From positions 372,001 to 436,000 of the forward strand of contig NZ_CP054306.1 of assembly GCF_018282115.1 (NCBI RefSeq): a stretch of DNA of 64,000 nt, in the 5' to 3' direction. Origin of the DNA: Synechocystis sp. PCC 7338. Its GTDB lineage: Bacteria > Cyanobacteriota > Cyanobacteriia > Cyanobacteriales > Microcystaceae. The notes under the pieces are model-generated. The model was not told the origin of the DNA and ran no database searches. It saw only the letters and a program-made list of their open reading frames with translations. Each line of letters opens with the position of its first letter. The first letter of the stretch is position 1. Below are positions 35,361-44,500 of this stretch, piece after piece. The translations under genes were made by a program, and so were the position numbers.

Positions 35361-36848
35361 ATGCGAAAAATTTATGCCATCGGCGTGGGGGGCAGTGGGG
35401 CCAAATGTGTGGAAGCGGCCATTTTTCTCCATTCCCTAGGCCTGTACGGCGAGAACTCCGAACTAAAAATTTTATTGGTCGATGCGGATACTTCCAACGG
35501 TAACTCCCAAAGAACTGGGGTAAATTTCCGCACCACCGACGATGCCCAAAAAGCCTTTGGCCAAGGGAAAAGTCCCCTCATGGGCGGGCAATTTTTCCAT
35601 TACGGCACCTGGAATCCCTTGGGAGATCAAATCCACAACACTAACCTAGCGGCAGTTTTCAACAAACAGGCTTTGCGGGCCGGCGCTCCCCCTTTGGCAA
35701 AATTATTTGATGCTCTCTACAGCCCAGCGGAACAAAATGCCGATCTGGGGGTGGGATTTCGGGGTCGTCCCCCCATCGGTTCAGCAGTGATGAGTCGCTT
35801 GGAATTGAACAGTCTCGGACAAACCCAAGCCGGGGGCTGGCAACAGCTATTTAATAATTTGACCACGGATTTAGGGGTAGGCCATGGCGATGAAGTAGTG
35901 GTGCATTTCTTTGGCAGTATTTTCGGGGGCACCGGTGCGTCTGGGGTTCCTACCCTAGCGAAGTTGGTTAGTAATCAATTAAAAGAGGGGGGGCTCCAGG
36001 TTCGTATTCACGCATCTTTACTGTTGCCCTACTTTGCCTTTGAGCGGCCCGACGACGGGGATCAAACCGTATTTGCCGAAACTCGCTTTTTTGCCCTTAA
36101 TACTCAGGCGGCATTGCAGTACCTAACCGAGCAATCAGAAGGTTGTTTCGACAGTGTGTATCTCATTGGGGACAATGCCCAAACTAGGTACGATTCCCAC
36201 ACTGGGGGCAAAAATCAGGAAAATGGGGCCCATTTCGTCGAACTGTACGCCGCCCTGGCCGCTAACCATGGCTTTGGTCAACCGATGGGGGAAACGGTGG
36301 CCCACTACATTAGCAAAGCAGATATTAATAGTCTAATTTGGACTGATCTACCGGACAGCGAAACTGCCAAGTTGGCCCTCAGTAAAGGAGTTAAATTTGC
36401 CTATGCTTGGTTCTACAACTTCTCTTTGGAATTAGAAGCGGCCCGTAAGTTAGGGGGCAAAAAGTTTGCAAAGGGTGCTCCCTGGTTCCAGCAGTTTTTT
36501 GCCCTTAGATCCGGGGAAGGGGATAAGCCCCTGGTGGACAATGCCCAGGAAGTGGCCAAAAATGATCTACTCACAGCCTGGGCCAAGAAGTTTTTGCAAT
36601 GGGCCCAACAGGTTTCCTCTGCCCATGTCAATGGCGAGCAACTCTTCCAGCTCAAACATTTGGACGATCTGAAACAAAACCCCGGTTACCGTGAACATCT
36701 CCATCAATTAATTATTGACAAAGAACGCAGTCAAGCGGCGCAAAGTGGCGATCGCCTAGACAATATTAAGAACCGTTTGGCTGATGAGGGCAGAAGTTAC
36801 GATAACGGCGTTTTTGGTTTGGCTCACGCTCTGTTTGCTTTGCTTTAG
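35361..36848 (+). CDS. Tubulin/FtsZ-like GTPase-fold protein
   Basis: 495 residues. The N-terminal loop AIGVGGSGAKCVEAAIFL matches the first nucleotide loop of the FtsZ/tubulin fold (compare GVGG.G.N in FtsZ), and FGSIFGGTGASGVPTLAKLV holds the GGTGxSG glycine signature at residues 189-195. Between them, LKILLVDADTSNGNSQ resembles the T2 Asp loop. The protein is longer than FtsZ (about 380-400) and has a C-terminal helical extension. It is probably one of the divergent bacterial tubulin-like families (Pfam Tubulin_2 type), not the cell-division FtsZ. GTP binding is likely; polymerisation is unproven. It lies ten bases after the membrane protein gene. Confidence 0.75.
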   Translation: MRKIYAIGVGGSGAKCVEAAIFLHSLGLYGENSELKILLVDADTSNGNSQRTGVNFRTTDDAQKAFGQGKSPLMGGQFFHYGTWNPLGDQIHNTNLAAVFNKQALRAGAPPLAKLFDALYSPAEQNADLGVGFRGRPPIGSAVMSRLELNSLGQTQAGGWQQLFNNLTTDLGVGHGDEVVVHFFGSIFGGTGASGVPTLAKLVSNQLKEGGLQVRIHASLLLPYFAFERPDDGDQTVFAETRFFALNTQAALQYLTEQSEGCFDSVYLIGDNAQTRYDSHTGGKNQENGAHFVELYAALAANHGFGQPMGETVAHYISKADINSLIWTDLPDSETAKLALSKGVKFAYAWFYNFSLELEAARKLGGKKFAKGAPWFQQFFALRSGEGDKPLVDNAQEVAKNDLLTAWAKKFLQWAQQVSSAHVNGEQLFQLKHLDDLKQNPGYREHLHQLIIDKERSQAAQSGDRLDNIKNRLADEGRSYDNGVFGLAHALFALL

Positions 36849-36959
36849 TCTGCTTTACATTGATTTAATTGATTTAACTGTGAATCAGCTTTTTGACCTA
36901 GGCTAATTCCACCCTATTTTCCCCTTCCCCCAGCTTTATTTTTAATTGCCTGACTAACC

Positions 36960-39900
36960 ATGACTAACCAACCCCTACTTCCCAAAACTAATCAAGATTT
37001 TGCTGGTGGTGCTGCTCCGGGGGAATGGATTGCTGATGGGGTGGGACTCTTTAACCGTTTGGGTAATAGTTTGGAGTTTGAGGCGGGGGCTTACCGGGAA
37101 GTGAATTCTATCCCTAGTCCTTGGTCTCGACCTTTGCAATTAATTTCTGCATTTCGGAATAATCAGTACCCCAGTCGGGATTGGCTGATTGAGCAGTATC
37201 GGGGTTTGTTGACGGCTTTGGCCCTGGCGGAAAATTTAAATCTTAAGATCACCGCCACCCAGGTACGGCTCAAGGATTATCAAGATAAGGAATTTGCTCG
37301 TTGTCTGTGGAAGTTGCGCCCCAATGATAGGGATAATGTGTTGTCCATGGTGCCCGCCGATGGCCCCTGGGCGGAGTTGTATTTGTTTGAACTAGACGGA
37401 GTGGCGATCGGTATGACCAGTCCGGCCACCATTGTCTGCCCCACGGGTTATTTTCCCGACTCCTTAAGTCGGCGCATTGCTTGGATTAAAAATGGCTTTT
37501 TCAGCAACCCCATCAATAATGGTTTAGCTCCCAATCAAAAGGAAGTGTTGTTGCCTTGGTTGGAAAATTTAAAAGGTAATCTGATGCGTAATCCCCAAAA
37601 TCAGGCCTTAGCGGGGCGGGTCTCCGGGGTAATTGATGACTATATCCAAGATTTGGGTATCACCACCAGCAATGTGTTTCAACCTACCACCAAAAATTTA
37701 CCGTTTGGCATTCCCCTTACCCCAGCCCCGTTGCCAGCTCTTTACCCAGCGAAGGCGGTACAAACTCCTTCTAATGTAAGGTTAATTGCTTCAGCCGGTC
37801 GAAACCCTAGTAAGCAACTTTATATTATTGATCAAGTACAACTACCAGGACTTTTGCATAAAGGAGCCGAGGAAATTAATGTCATTGATGCGTCTCCTCT
37901 GCTCAATTTCGATCCCAATCTTCACCGCCGCTCCGATGCCATCTTTGCTACCCCAGCGGATATTTTCCAAGACAATCTTTATTTTCATAAAACAAAGGGT
38001 TTATTGCCAGGCACATGGTTAGACCAAAAGTTAAATCTGGATAATCTCACCATTTTGTTGCCCTTTAAACCTTTTCTGCGGGAATATTTCAGCAGTGAAG
38101 ATCTGGAAAAAAAGGTGGAGTTAGCCCCCGTTTCCACTCCCGAAGGCCCGGGGATACGGATTTCGCTGACGGTGCAAATATCGGGGTTTGATCGTCCTGT
38201 GGCCTATACCATGTCCCAAGAATATGCCCTCAAGGCGGAAAACGAAATCAAGCAGGATTTTCCCACCCTTGCCCTCTGGCCCAATGTGCCCCCCGATTTG
38301 TGGAAGGAGTATTTCCTACTGGTGGAAACTACCGAGGAGTATGGCGAGTTAGCTTTTCGGGTGGATCAACCCACCCCCAATGCCCAAGCAGAAAGTCGGC
38401 GATCGGGTCAAGAAAGTTACCAGTACTGGAAATGTGATGCCTACCCTGATGTCATCCTGGCGATCGATAAAAATGCTCAGCCGCTTGGACTTATTCCTCT
38501 ACGGATACCCAAAGCCCAGGGGGGAAATGCCACCACTTGGACGGTGGGAGTAGATTTCGGCACGTCATTTACCAATGTTTATGTGCGGAAAGGCTCCAGC
38601 GGCACTCCAGAAAGATTGCAACTCCAAACTAATTTGCTAAAAATTACCCACAGTTTGGAGGATATTCAAACAGTAATTTATCGAGAATTCTTCATTCCTG
38701 ATTTGCTTTTACCGGAGGGGAATAATCCCCCTATGTCAACGGTGCTGACTACCAGAGGATGGGCGGAAAGTGAAGGAGAAATTCCTAATTTAATTACTAA
38801 TGCCCGTGTTTATATTCCTCGTCTTGATAAATACGAGTTTGATAAAGAATATATCAAGACTAATATTAAATGGAAACAGGTGCAGTACCAACGGCCATTC
38901 CTGGGGCAATTGGTGCGAATGATTTCTGCTAAAGCCGCCCTGGAAGGAGTCCGCAACATTGAATGGAGTATATCTTATCCGTCCGCTTTTTCCCCCATGG
39001 ACATTAATCGATATAACGGAGCTTGGCAACAGGTATTAAAAGATCTGGATATAACCTCAAATCAAAATCATAATTTACAAGGACACGGTCTAAAAACAGA
39101 AAGCATTGCCTTTGCACAATTTTTTGGCGATGTTTTGAGTAAGCATTTAATTTACACTACTTGTGTGGATATTGGTGGAGGTACATCGGATATTTCTGTT
39201 TGGCAAGACAACCGACTGGTTCATCAAGCATCAGTTCCCTATGCAGGAAGGGATATTTTTCACAGCATTTTAGAGCCTAATCTTGTCTTTATTGGTGATA
39301 TTTTTGGACTACCTCCAGAAGCGGGAAGATCGGTGGCTAACGTGCTAGGAAATCAGCGTAATTTTAATGCCTCTTTGGACATTTATCTACGAGCAAACTC
39401 GGAAAGAATTTTGTCCGAAGGGTACATCATGAATGCAGATAAGCCTCGCAATCGGCAGTTTCGTACTTTGCTAGCTTTGTCTTTTGGTGGACTTTTCCAT
39501 TATTTAGGCATGATGCAAAAAGAGCTTAAGCGAGAAGAACTTTTTAGTGATGTCAACATTATTACGTCAATTTTAATGGGAGGCAACGGTTCCCGTTTCT
39601 TGCATTGGCTAACTCCCAGTGGAGCCTATACTCAAAATTCGGAAATCAACGATCTAGTCAGTGGTATTCTAATGCGAGCTTCTGGCTTAAACAAAAATCC
39701 TGATTTACTAACCCTTTCCTCCCAACCTAAAGAAGAAGCTTGTGGTGGGCTAGTTGTACCACCAGTAGGAGCTAAGCTCAGTGGTTTTTCAAGCAAGAAA
39801 AAAGATTATCCTTTTACCGGGGAAAATTGTATTATAAATGGAGAAAAGTTTACTTCTAGTGACCGTTTGAATGTCTTAGATCGTGGCTGGGAAGAAATTA

Positions 39901-40190
39901 ATTCTTTTGAAATCATTGCCTATGATCAACTGGAAGAATATTTGAAGAATTTTAATGACATCTTACGAGAAGAATCTATCCAAGAAATTGATCAGCTCAG
40001 AAATTTTAATCAGGGTGGTCTCTTTAATATGGATAGCGACTTCCGCATACTGCTGGGAGCAAAAATTAAACAAGCTTGCTTAAGGAAAGTAGGACCTGTT
40101 TCAGAATTTGAAATTGATCCTCCATTTCTAATAATTCTTAAGTGCTTTATTTCTATTCTCGCTGAACAATGGTCTAAAACTGTAGGTTAA
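36960..40190 (+). CDS. Large ASKHA (actin/Hsp70-fold) ATPase
   Basis: 1076 residues. The N-terminal half (to about residue 520) has no domain I recognise. From residue 528 the nucleotide-binding motifs of the actin/Hsp70 superfamily appear: phosphate-1 VGVDFGTSFTNVYVR (Asp532), phosphate-2 CVDIGGGTSDISVW (Asp737) and adenosine motif SILMGGNGSRF (874-877). All key glycines and acids are present, so it should bind ATP. Size and layout recall the SrfB virulence-factor family, which I cannot verify here. Codon usage and HIP1 content change partway: the part after about 38.6 kb is A+T-richer. It follows the tubulin-like gene by 111 bp and precedes the next gene by 4 bp. Confidence 0.75.
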   Translation: MTNQPLLPKTNQDFAGGAAPGEWIADGVGLFNRLGNSLEFEAGAYREVNSIPSPWSRPLQLISAFRNNQYPSRDWLIEQYRGLLTALALAENLNLKITATQVRLKDYQDKEFARCLWKLRPNDRDNVLSMVPADGPWAELYLFELDGVAIGMTSPATIVCPTGYFPDSLSRRIAWIKNGFFSNPINNGLAPNQKEVLLPWLENLKGNLMRNPQNQALAGRVSGVIDDYIQDLGITTSNVFQPTTKNLPFGIPLTPAPLPALYPAKAVQTPSNVRLIASAGRNPSKQLYIIDQVQLPGLLHKGAEEINVIDASPLLNFDPNLHRRSDAIFATPADIFQDNLYFHKTKGLLPGTWLDQKLNLDNLTILLPFKPFLREYFSSEDLEKKVELAPVSTPEGPGIRISLTVQISGFDRPVAYTMSQEYALKAENEIKQDFPTLALWPNVPPDLWKEYFLLVETTEEYGELAFRVDQPTPNAQAESRRSGQESYQYWKCDAYPDVILAIDKNAQPLGLIPLRIPKAQGGNATTWTVGVDFGTSFTNVYVRKGSSGTPERLQLQTNLLKITHSLEDIQTVIYREFFIPDLLLPEGNNPPMSTVLTTRGWAESEGEIPNLITNARVYIPRLDKYEFDKEYIKTNIKWKQVQYQRPFLGQLVRMISAKAALEGVRNIEWSISYPSAFSPMDINRYNGAWQQVLKDLDITSNQNHNLQGHGLKTESIAFAQFFGDVLSKHLIYTTCVDIGGGTSDISVWQDNRLVHQASVPYAGRDIFHSILEPNLVFIGDIFGLPPEAGRSVANVLGNQRNFNASLDIYLRANSERILSEGYIMNADKPRNRQFRTLLALSFGGLFHYLGMMQKELKREELFSDVNIITSILMGGNGSRFLHWLTPSGAYTQNSEINDLVSGILMRASGLNKNPDLLTLSSQPKEEACGGLVVPPVGAKLSGFSSKKKDYPFTGENCIINGEKFTSSDRLNVLDRGWEEINSFEIIAYDQLEEYLKNFNDILREESIQEIDQLRNFNQGGLFNMDSDFRILLGAKIKQACLRKVGPVSEFEIDPPFLIILKCFISILAEQWSKTVG

Positions 40191-40194
40191 ATAA

Positions 40195-41256
40195 ATGAAA
40201 ATTACTAACAAATTTATACACACTTTTGTCCTTTGTAATTTGGCGGTATTTAATTATTGTTCTTTAGCACAAGCTTTTATAGATCCACCGGAACTAGGTC
40301 GGCGAGTAAATCCATATTTCATTGGCAAAGATAATCAAACAAGTAGAAATGAGTTTGCAATAGATCAATGTAGAATAATTCTACAGAGAACTAAAAGTAA
40401 TTTCTTATTAACGACTGCATATCTGGGTATAAAACCCAAAGAAAACAGATCAATTTCAAAAATTAGTAGAATTTGGAAAGGGTTAATGGAGTTTAAAGCT
40501 CCCTATTTAATCTCATTTTTATTGTTGTTTGTTTTACTGGGCTTATATGTCTGGTGGCTAAATAAAAGCCTACAGGAACTGAAAGAAAAAATCAAGAAAA
40601 ATTACGCATTGACTAAGAGTTCCCAGGACAAACTAGCCAGTGACGTTTCAGTAGTCAAAAATTATTCAGATAATCTATCTCGTCAACTCGAGAAAATACT
40701 TCGGGAGATGGGTAAAATCGAGAAAGAGATTATTCAACTAAGATCAAACCAGTCAACATCTCATCCATCCAGACAATATGGTGAGGAATGGGACAATCCA
40801 TCTGACTACAACGATTATAGTTATGACCCAGCAAGGGCATCAGTTTTTCCAAGGAAAGTAGAAATTTCTCCCTCAGATACTTTAAGTATAATTGTAGAAA
40901 ATTTTAATAAGGGCAATGAAAGCCACTTTAATAATGACTTATTTTTCTTTTTAAAGCCTACTTCTGCTACCAATTTAGGGAGTCAGGGTGTTGATATTAA
41001 TGCTTCAGCAAAAGTAGAGTTTGAAAGGGCATCCGATAATACGGCTCAGGCTTCCTATATTGGATTTAAACTTAATGATCAAAATACCTATATAGTTCCA
41101 AATTTGTTTAATAAACGTTGGAAACAAGTAATAACTAATGATGAAAATAAAATTTTTGAATGGTACGATTCTAGCTATGTTTTGGCTGAACCAGCAATGA
41201 TAGAAAATACTGGCAATGATATTTGGCGGCTGGTCAAGTCTGGGAGGTTTGATTGA
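40195..41256 (+). CDS. Signal-peptide, membrane and coiled-coil protein with shared C-terminal domain
   Basis: 353 residues. Signal peptide 1-27 (ending LAQA), a short extracytoplasmic part, one transmembrane helix at about 102-122, then a charged helix to about 187 with repeated hydrophobic positions (coiled coil). The C-terminal 125 residues (from IVENFNKGNESHFNNDLFFF) form a domain shared with the next two genes. Shared positions include NFN.GN, LKPT, QASY, IVPNL, RW and W.L...G.F. The gene is very A+T-rich. Unknown function; likely a membrane anchor that brings the C-terminal domain to the cytosolic face. Confidence 0.7.
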   Translation: MKITNKFIHTFVLCNLAVFNYCSLAQAFIDPPELGRRVNPYFIGKDNQTSRNEFAIDQCRIILQRTKSNFLLTTAYLGIKPKENRSISKISRIWKGLMEFKAPYLISFLLLFVLLGLYVWWLNKSLQELKEKIKKNYALTKSSQDKLASDVSVVKNYSDNLSRQLEKILREMGKIEKEIIQLRSNQSTSHPSRQYGEEWDNPSDYNDYSYDPARASVFPRKVEISPSDTLSIIVENFNKGNESHFNNDLFFFLKPTSATNLGSQGVDINASAKVEFERASDNTAQASYIGFKLNDQNTYIVPNLFNKRWKQVITNDENKIFEWYDSSYVLAEPAMIENTGNDIWRLVKSGRFD

Positions 41257-41266
41257 TTTTGAATCA

Positions 41267-42481
41267 ATGTTGAATTCTAAATGCATTTTCATTTTTGTCA
41301 TTCTAACAATATGGGGGGTTAAGTCGACCAACGCCCAGGAAATAAATCCTTGTCCAGTGATGAGTGATTATCAGATGTCATTTTCTGATTTTAATTTGGA
41401 CGTTTACGAGATTCCCAATACTAATGGGGAAATTATTGCAGAAATTCCTGCTGGTAGAAGATTTTCTTTATCTGACATTTATGCCAAGTATTATGATGGC
41501 TTTTGTTGGTATGAAATCATCACTTTTTCCGTAGACGAAAGAGGGTGGATTGCTTTTCAACCCAATGATACTCAACTGAGTAATATTCCTTCCAATCAAA
41601 ATGAATCTTTAACACAATCTCCTAGCCCAAATATTGCACCAGAGCCAAGCCCTACAGTAGATTCAAGTAGAGCAGAAGCTACCACTGAAACTAACTCTCA
41701 GAACAATGAAGACTTGCTAATTATAGTTTATTTATTTGTTGCTGGTACCATTGGTTTGAGTATCGTCATTGGCAAGCTGGCAGTTGACTTGTTGAATGCT
41801 TTTTCAACTAAGCCTAGTAAAAATAAATCTCTCCAACAAATGGGAAGCAAAACTTTAAAGAAAATTACCGCTTCTAGGGTTACTGGCGGTGCAAAATGCA
41901 AAGTTATTAATGTCACCCAAACTGATATTGTTTTACCAGATAAAAATCAAATAAATACACCAGATTCAATTATCGAGGCAGATGTTTATAATTATTTTTT
42001 AGAAAATAATTTTATCGATGCCAAAGGCCATGTAATAAGCAATGGAGAACAAGCTATAGATGCCTTATTAGAAGTAGAAAATACCGAAAAACCAACCCAA
42101 TCTTTTGGCTTCAGCTTGGAATATTGCATCACTAATTTTAACCAGGGCAACAAAGATTTTTTTGATGATCAATCCCAGTTCCAATACCTTAAGCCCACAG
42201 AAAGTGTTATCCATGGCAAGGCAGGCAATCTTAGTCTTGGCGATCGCCAGGAATTTGAAGAAGGAGAAAGGAGCCAAGCTTCCTATTTGGCCTTTACCAT
42301 TGGGGAAGAAATTTGGTTAATTCCGAATCTAATGCTCAGCCGCTGGCAAAGACTAATGACTAACAGTTACTTTTTTGACAGCTATGGCAATTTACAAAAC
42401 CCTAACCTAGTCAAGCCCGCTAAACTTCTCCTAGTCGGCGATCGCCGTTGGCAAATAGTCGAAAAAGGTATGTTTAATTAA
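41267..42481 (+). CDS. SH3-domain membrane protein with shared C-terminal domain
   Basis: 404 residues from the ATG at 41267, ten bases after the previous stop; an upstream in-frame ATG at 41216 would overlap it. Signal peptide 1-24, then a bacterial SH3-like domain about 38-98 (LDVYEIPNTNGEIIAEIPAG ... RGWIAFQPN), a Pro/Ser-rich linker, a transmembrane helix near 150-176, and on the inner side the C-terminal domain from about 285 (ITNFNQGNKDFFDDQSQFQY). This resembles the neighbouring 353-residue protein in topology and end domain. An outer SH3 could touch peptidoglycan. Function unknown. Confidence 0.7.
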   Translation: MLNSKCIFIFVILTIWGVKSTNAQEINPCPVMSDYQMSFSDFNLDVYEIPNTNGEIIAEIPAGRRFSLSDIYAKYYDGFCWYEIITFSVDERGWIAFQPNDTQLSNIPSNQNESLTQSPSPNIAPEPSPTVDSSRAEATTETNSQNNEDLLIIVYLFVAGTIGLSIVIGKLAVDLLNAFSTKPSKNKSLQQMGSKTLKKITASRVTGGAKCKVINVTQTDIVLPDKNQINTPDSIIEADVYNYFLENNFIDAKGHVISNGEQAIDALLEVENTEKPTQSFGFSLEYCITNFNQGNKDFFDDQSQFQYLKPTESVIHGKAGNLSLGDRQEFEEGERSQASYLAFTIGEEIWLIPNLMLSRWQRLMTNSYFFDSYGNLQNPNLVKPAKLLLVGDRRWQIVEKGMFN

Positions 42482-42513
42482 AGTTATTAATAGTAAGAGA
42501 TAAATTAAACAAT

Positions 42514-43632
42514 ATGGCTGGCAATCAACCGGATAAATTAAATCAAGCTAAGCTGATTCAGTTGGAGAAAAATCAACTTAAGTTACAACAGGAGTTTGCA
42601 GCCCTACGATTTTTTGAAGCACAAAAAAATAATGAAGTCCAGAACCAGAGTAGCACTGAGTTAGTCAAAGAAATAGAAGTCCTTAAACAAAAAATTAGTC
42701 AAATTGAAACTACGGTTAGCCGACCCGCCACCATTCCCGCCAATGCCTATCCCCATTTAATAGTTGAAAATCCTCCCCCCTTACTAGATTTATCCATTAG
42801 TAAAATTATTGATATTTACCATGAAACTCCTCAAATATTAGAGGTTTACTGTGAGCGGGTATCCTTACTCACTGACCAGCAAGATATTCTAGAAAAAAAT
42901 AATGTTGGTAACTTTTGGGTAATGCAACTCAAAAATCAAGGATTTTATCTCTTTCCTCGGCCAGAATCCTTTAGCCGTTTTAGTTCCTTGACTAGTTTTG
43001 CCAAACTATTTAGGGCAACTAATGAAAACCCAGCGGAGAATTATCAATTTACCCTGCAATCAGCAGCAAAATTAGACGTTTTAAAAATTGGTGAAAAATG
43101 GAAATTACTCAAAGCGGGCAAAATAGTTTTGGGTGAGAGTCCATTGGAATATGCTTGGCAACAGGAAATTACCACCGTGAGAAAGGAATATGAAAAATTC
43201 AATAAGCTATTGGAGGTGAGGGGGAGTGCGGGGCTAGATTTCACTTTGATTACCCAATATTGGCAACAGTCATTGATGCAAAAATATGGCGAACTAGTGA
43301 CCTTAGCAATTAACACCTGTATGCCGATCGCCTATGCCATTTATAAAGGCCCGATGCTAGTACCATGCCAGATTTTGTTGGGGGCTAATCCTTTGGTAGT
43401 ACCGGGTTGGGACCGGGGAGTGCCCTGGGATACTTCTATTTATTCCCAATCCCATAGTAAATTTAACAAAGATTATCTCCGTACCACTGCTGACCATCCC
43501 CTCTTGCCTAATCAAATTTACCTGCGGGAAAGTAATGGCAAAACCCATCACACCTGGGCGATCGCCAAAAGTTATGAAGAAGCAACGGCGATCGTGCAAA
43601 GGCTAAACGGCCATTGGATTTCTTTAGATTGA
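42514..43632 (+). CDS. Soluble coiled-coil protein with related domain
   Basis: 372 residues, no signal peptide or membrane segment. The first 70 residues form a coiled coil (KLIQLEKNQLKLQQEFAALR), then a Pro-rich linker. Residues about 85-205 are a diverged third copy of the domain in the two preceding proteins: FWVMQLKNQGFYLFPRPESF with the later KIGEKWKLLKAGKIVLGE. The last 170 residues are an extra region without a recognised motif. HIP1 sites reappear here (about 43557). Last gene of the run; the next gene is convergent. Confidence 0.65.
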   Translation: MAGNQPDKLNQAKLIQLEKNQLKLQQEFAALRFFEAQKNNEVQNQSSTELVKEIEVLKQKISQIETTVSRPATIPANAYPHLIVENPPPLLDLSISKIIDIYHETPQILEVYCERVSLLTDQQDILEKNNVGNFWVMQLKNQGFYLFPRPESFSRFSSLTSFAKLFRATNENPAENYQFTLQSAAKLDVLKIGEKWKLLKAGKIVLGESPLEYAWQQEITTVRKEYEKFNKLLEVRGSAGLDFTLITQYWQQSLMQKYGELVTLAINTCMPIAYAIYKGPMLVPCQILLGANPLVVPGWDRGVPWDTSIYSQSHSKFNKDYLRTTADHPLLPNQIYLRESNGKTHHTWAIAKSYEEATAIVQRLNGHWISLD

Positions 43633-43656
43633 TAATCCTATTTAGTCCACCAAAAA

Positions 43657-44295
43657 CTACCAAGCTTTGGGTTTAAAATTAGCATCATTAAGAATGGCTA
43701 AACTTTCCCCCGATTGGGCAATGACAAACAATCCTTGACGGTAGGCATAGCGTGCCACTTCCTGGGGGATTACCATGCCGGCCACCGCCCCCAATACATT
43801 AAAAGACTGATAACGGGGTAGCAGACGCTTAAATTTAGCTAATCTTTCCAGATGCTCATCCACATCATCTCGCCCCAATTTACTCTTTACTTCAATGGCA
43901 ATAGCTTCCGTGCCATTGACCACTAAAATATCAATTTCAATACCTTCATTTCCGCTTTGGAGAGATAAATCGGAAGAAATTTCCCGTACTTCAATGCCTC
44001 GCTCTCTAAATAAACGTACTGCGGCAGGTCTGACTTGATACTCCACAAATTCCCCCAGACGATTGCCCAGTTTACCCAGTTGCTGATCCACCCTCTGGCT
44101 TTGCTCCTTAAGCAGGCGTTCCGTTGCTTGATTCTGTTCTTTCAGAAGCCGCTCTGTCTCTTGGCTTTGTTCCCTAAGTAGTCTTTCCGTTTCCTGTAAA
44201 CGGCGATCACTGGCTTGAAAACGTCGCTCAGTCTCCTTTTGCGCTTCCACCAATTCCCCTAACAATCGCCAAACATCATCCGCTGTAGTTGCCAT
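43657..44295 (-). CDS. DUF3782 protein, PD-(D/E)XK nuclease-like
   Basis: 212 residues. The first half is a long helix with three near-identical 11-residue units (ETERLLREQSQ, ETERLLKEQNQ, ATERLLKEQSQ), a coiled coil. The second half has the signature of a PD-(D/E)XK nuclease fold: GIEIDILVVNGTEAIAIEVKSKL. This domain pair is frequent and multicopy in cyanobacteria; function unproven, possibly a nuclease or a transposon relative. It converges on the cytoskeletal operon with 24 bp between the stops. Confidence 0.82.
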   Translation of the reverse strand: MATTADDVWRLLGELVEAQKETERRFQASDRRLQETERLLREQSQETERLLKEQNQATERLLKEQSQRVDQQLGKLGNRLGEFVEYQVRPAAVRLFRERGIEVREISSDLSLQSGNEGIEIDILVVNGTEAIAIEVKSKLGRDDVDEHLERLAKFKRLLPRYQSFNVLGAVAGMVIPQEVARYAYRQGLFVIAQSGESLAILNDANFKPKAW

Positions 44296-44500
44296 AACCG
44301 ACCTTCTAAGCTTTTTAAAGTTACCAATCGACCAGTCTACAATGGTCTGTATTATCTCCAGTTTACTTCCCTACTCCGTTTCTATTAGCCTTTTATTCGA
44401 TCAGGAAACCCGAAAAATGCCACCATGATGGATTAGAAATAATTGATTTTCTTTTTTCTTTCAACACCTTGCCTACCGTCACATTTTTGTTGTCTTCACC

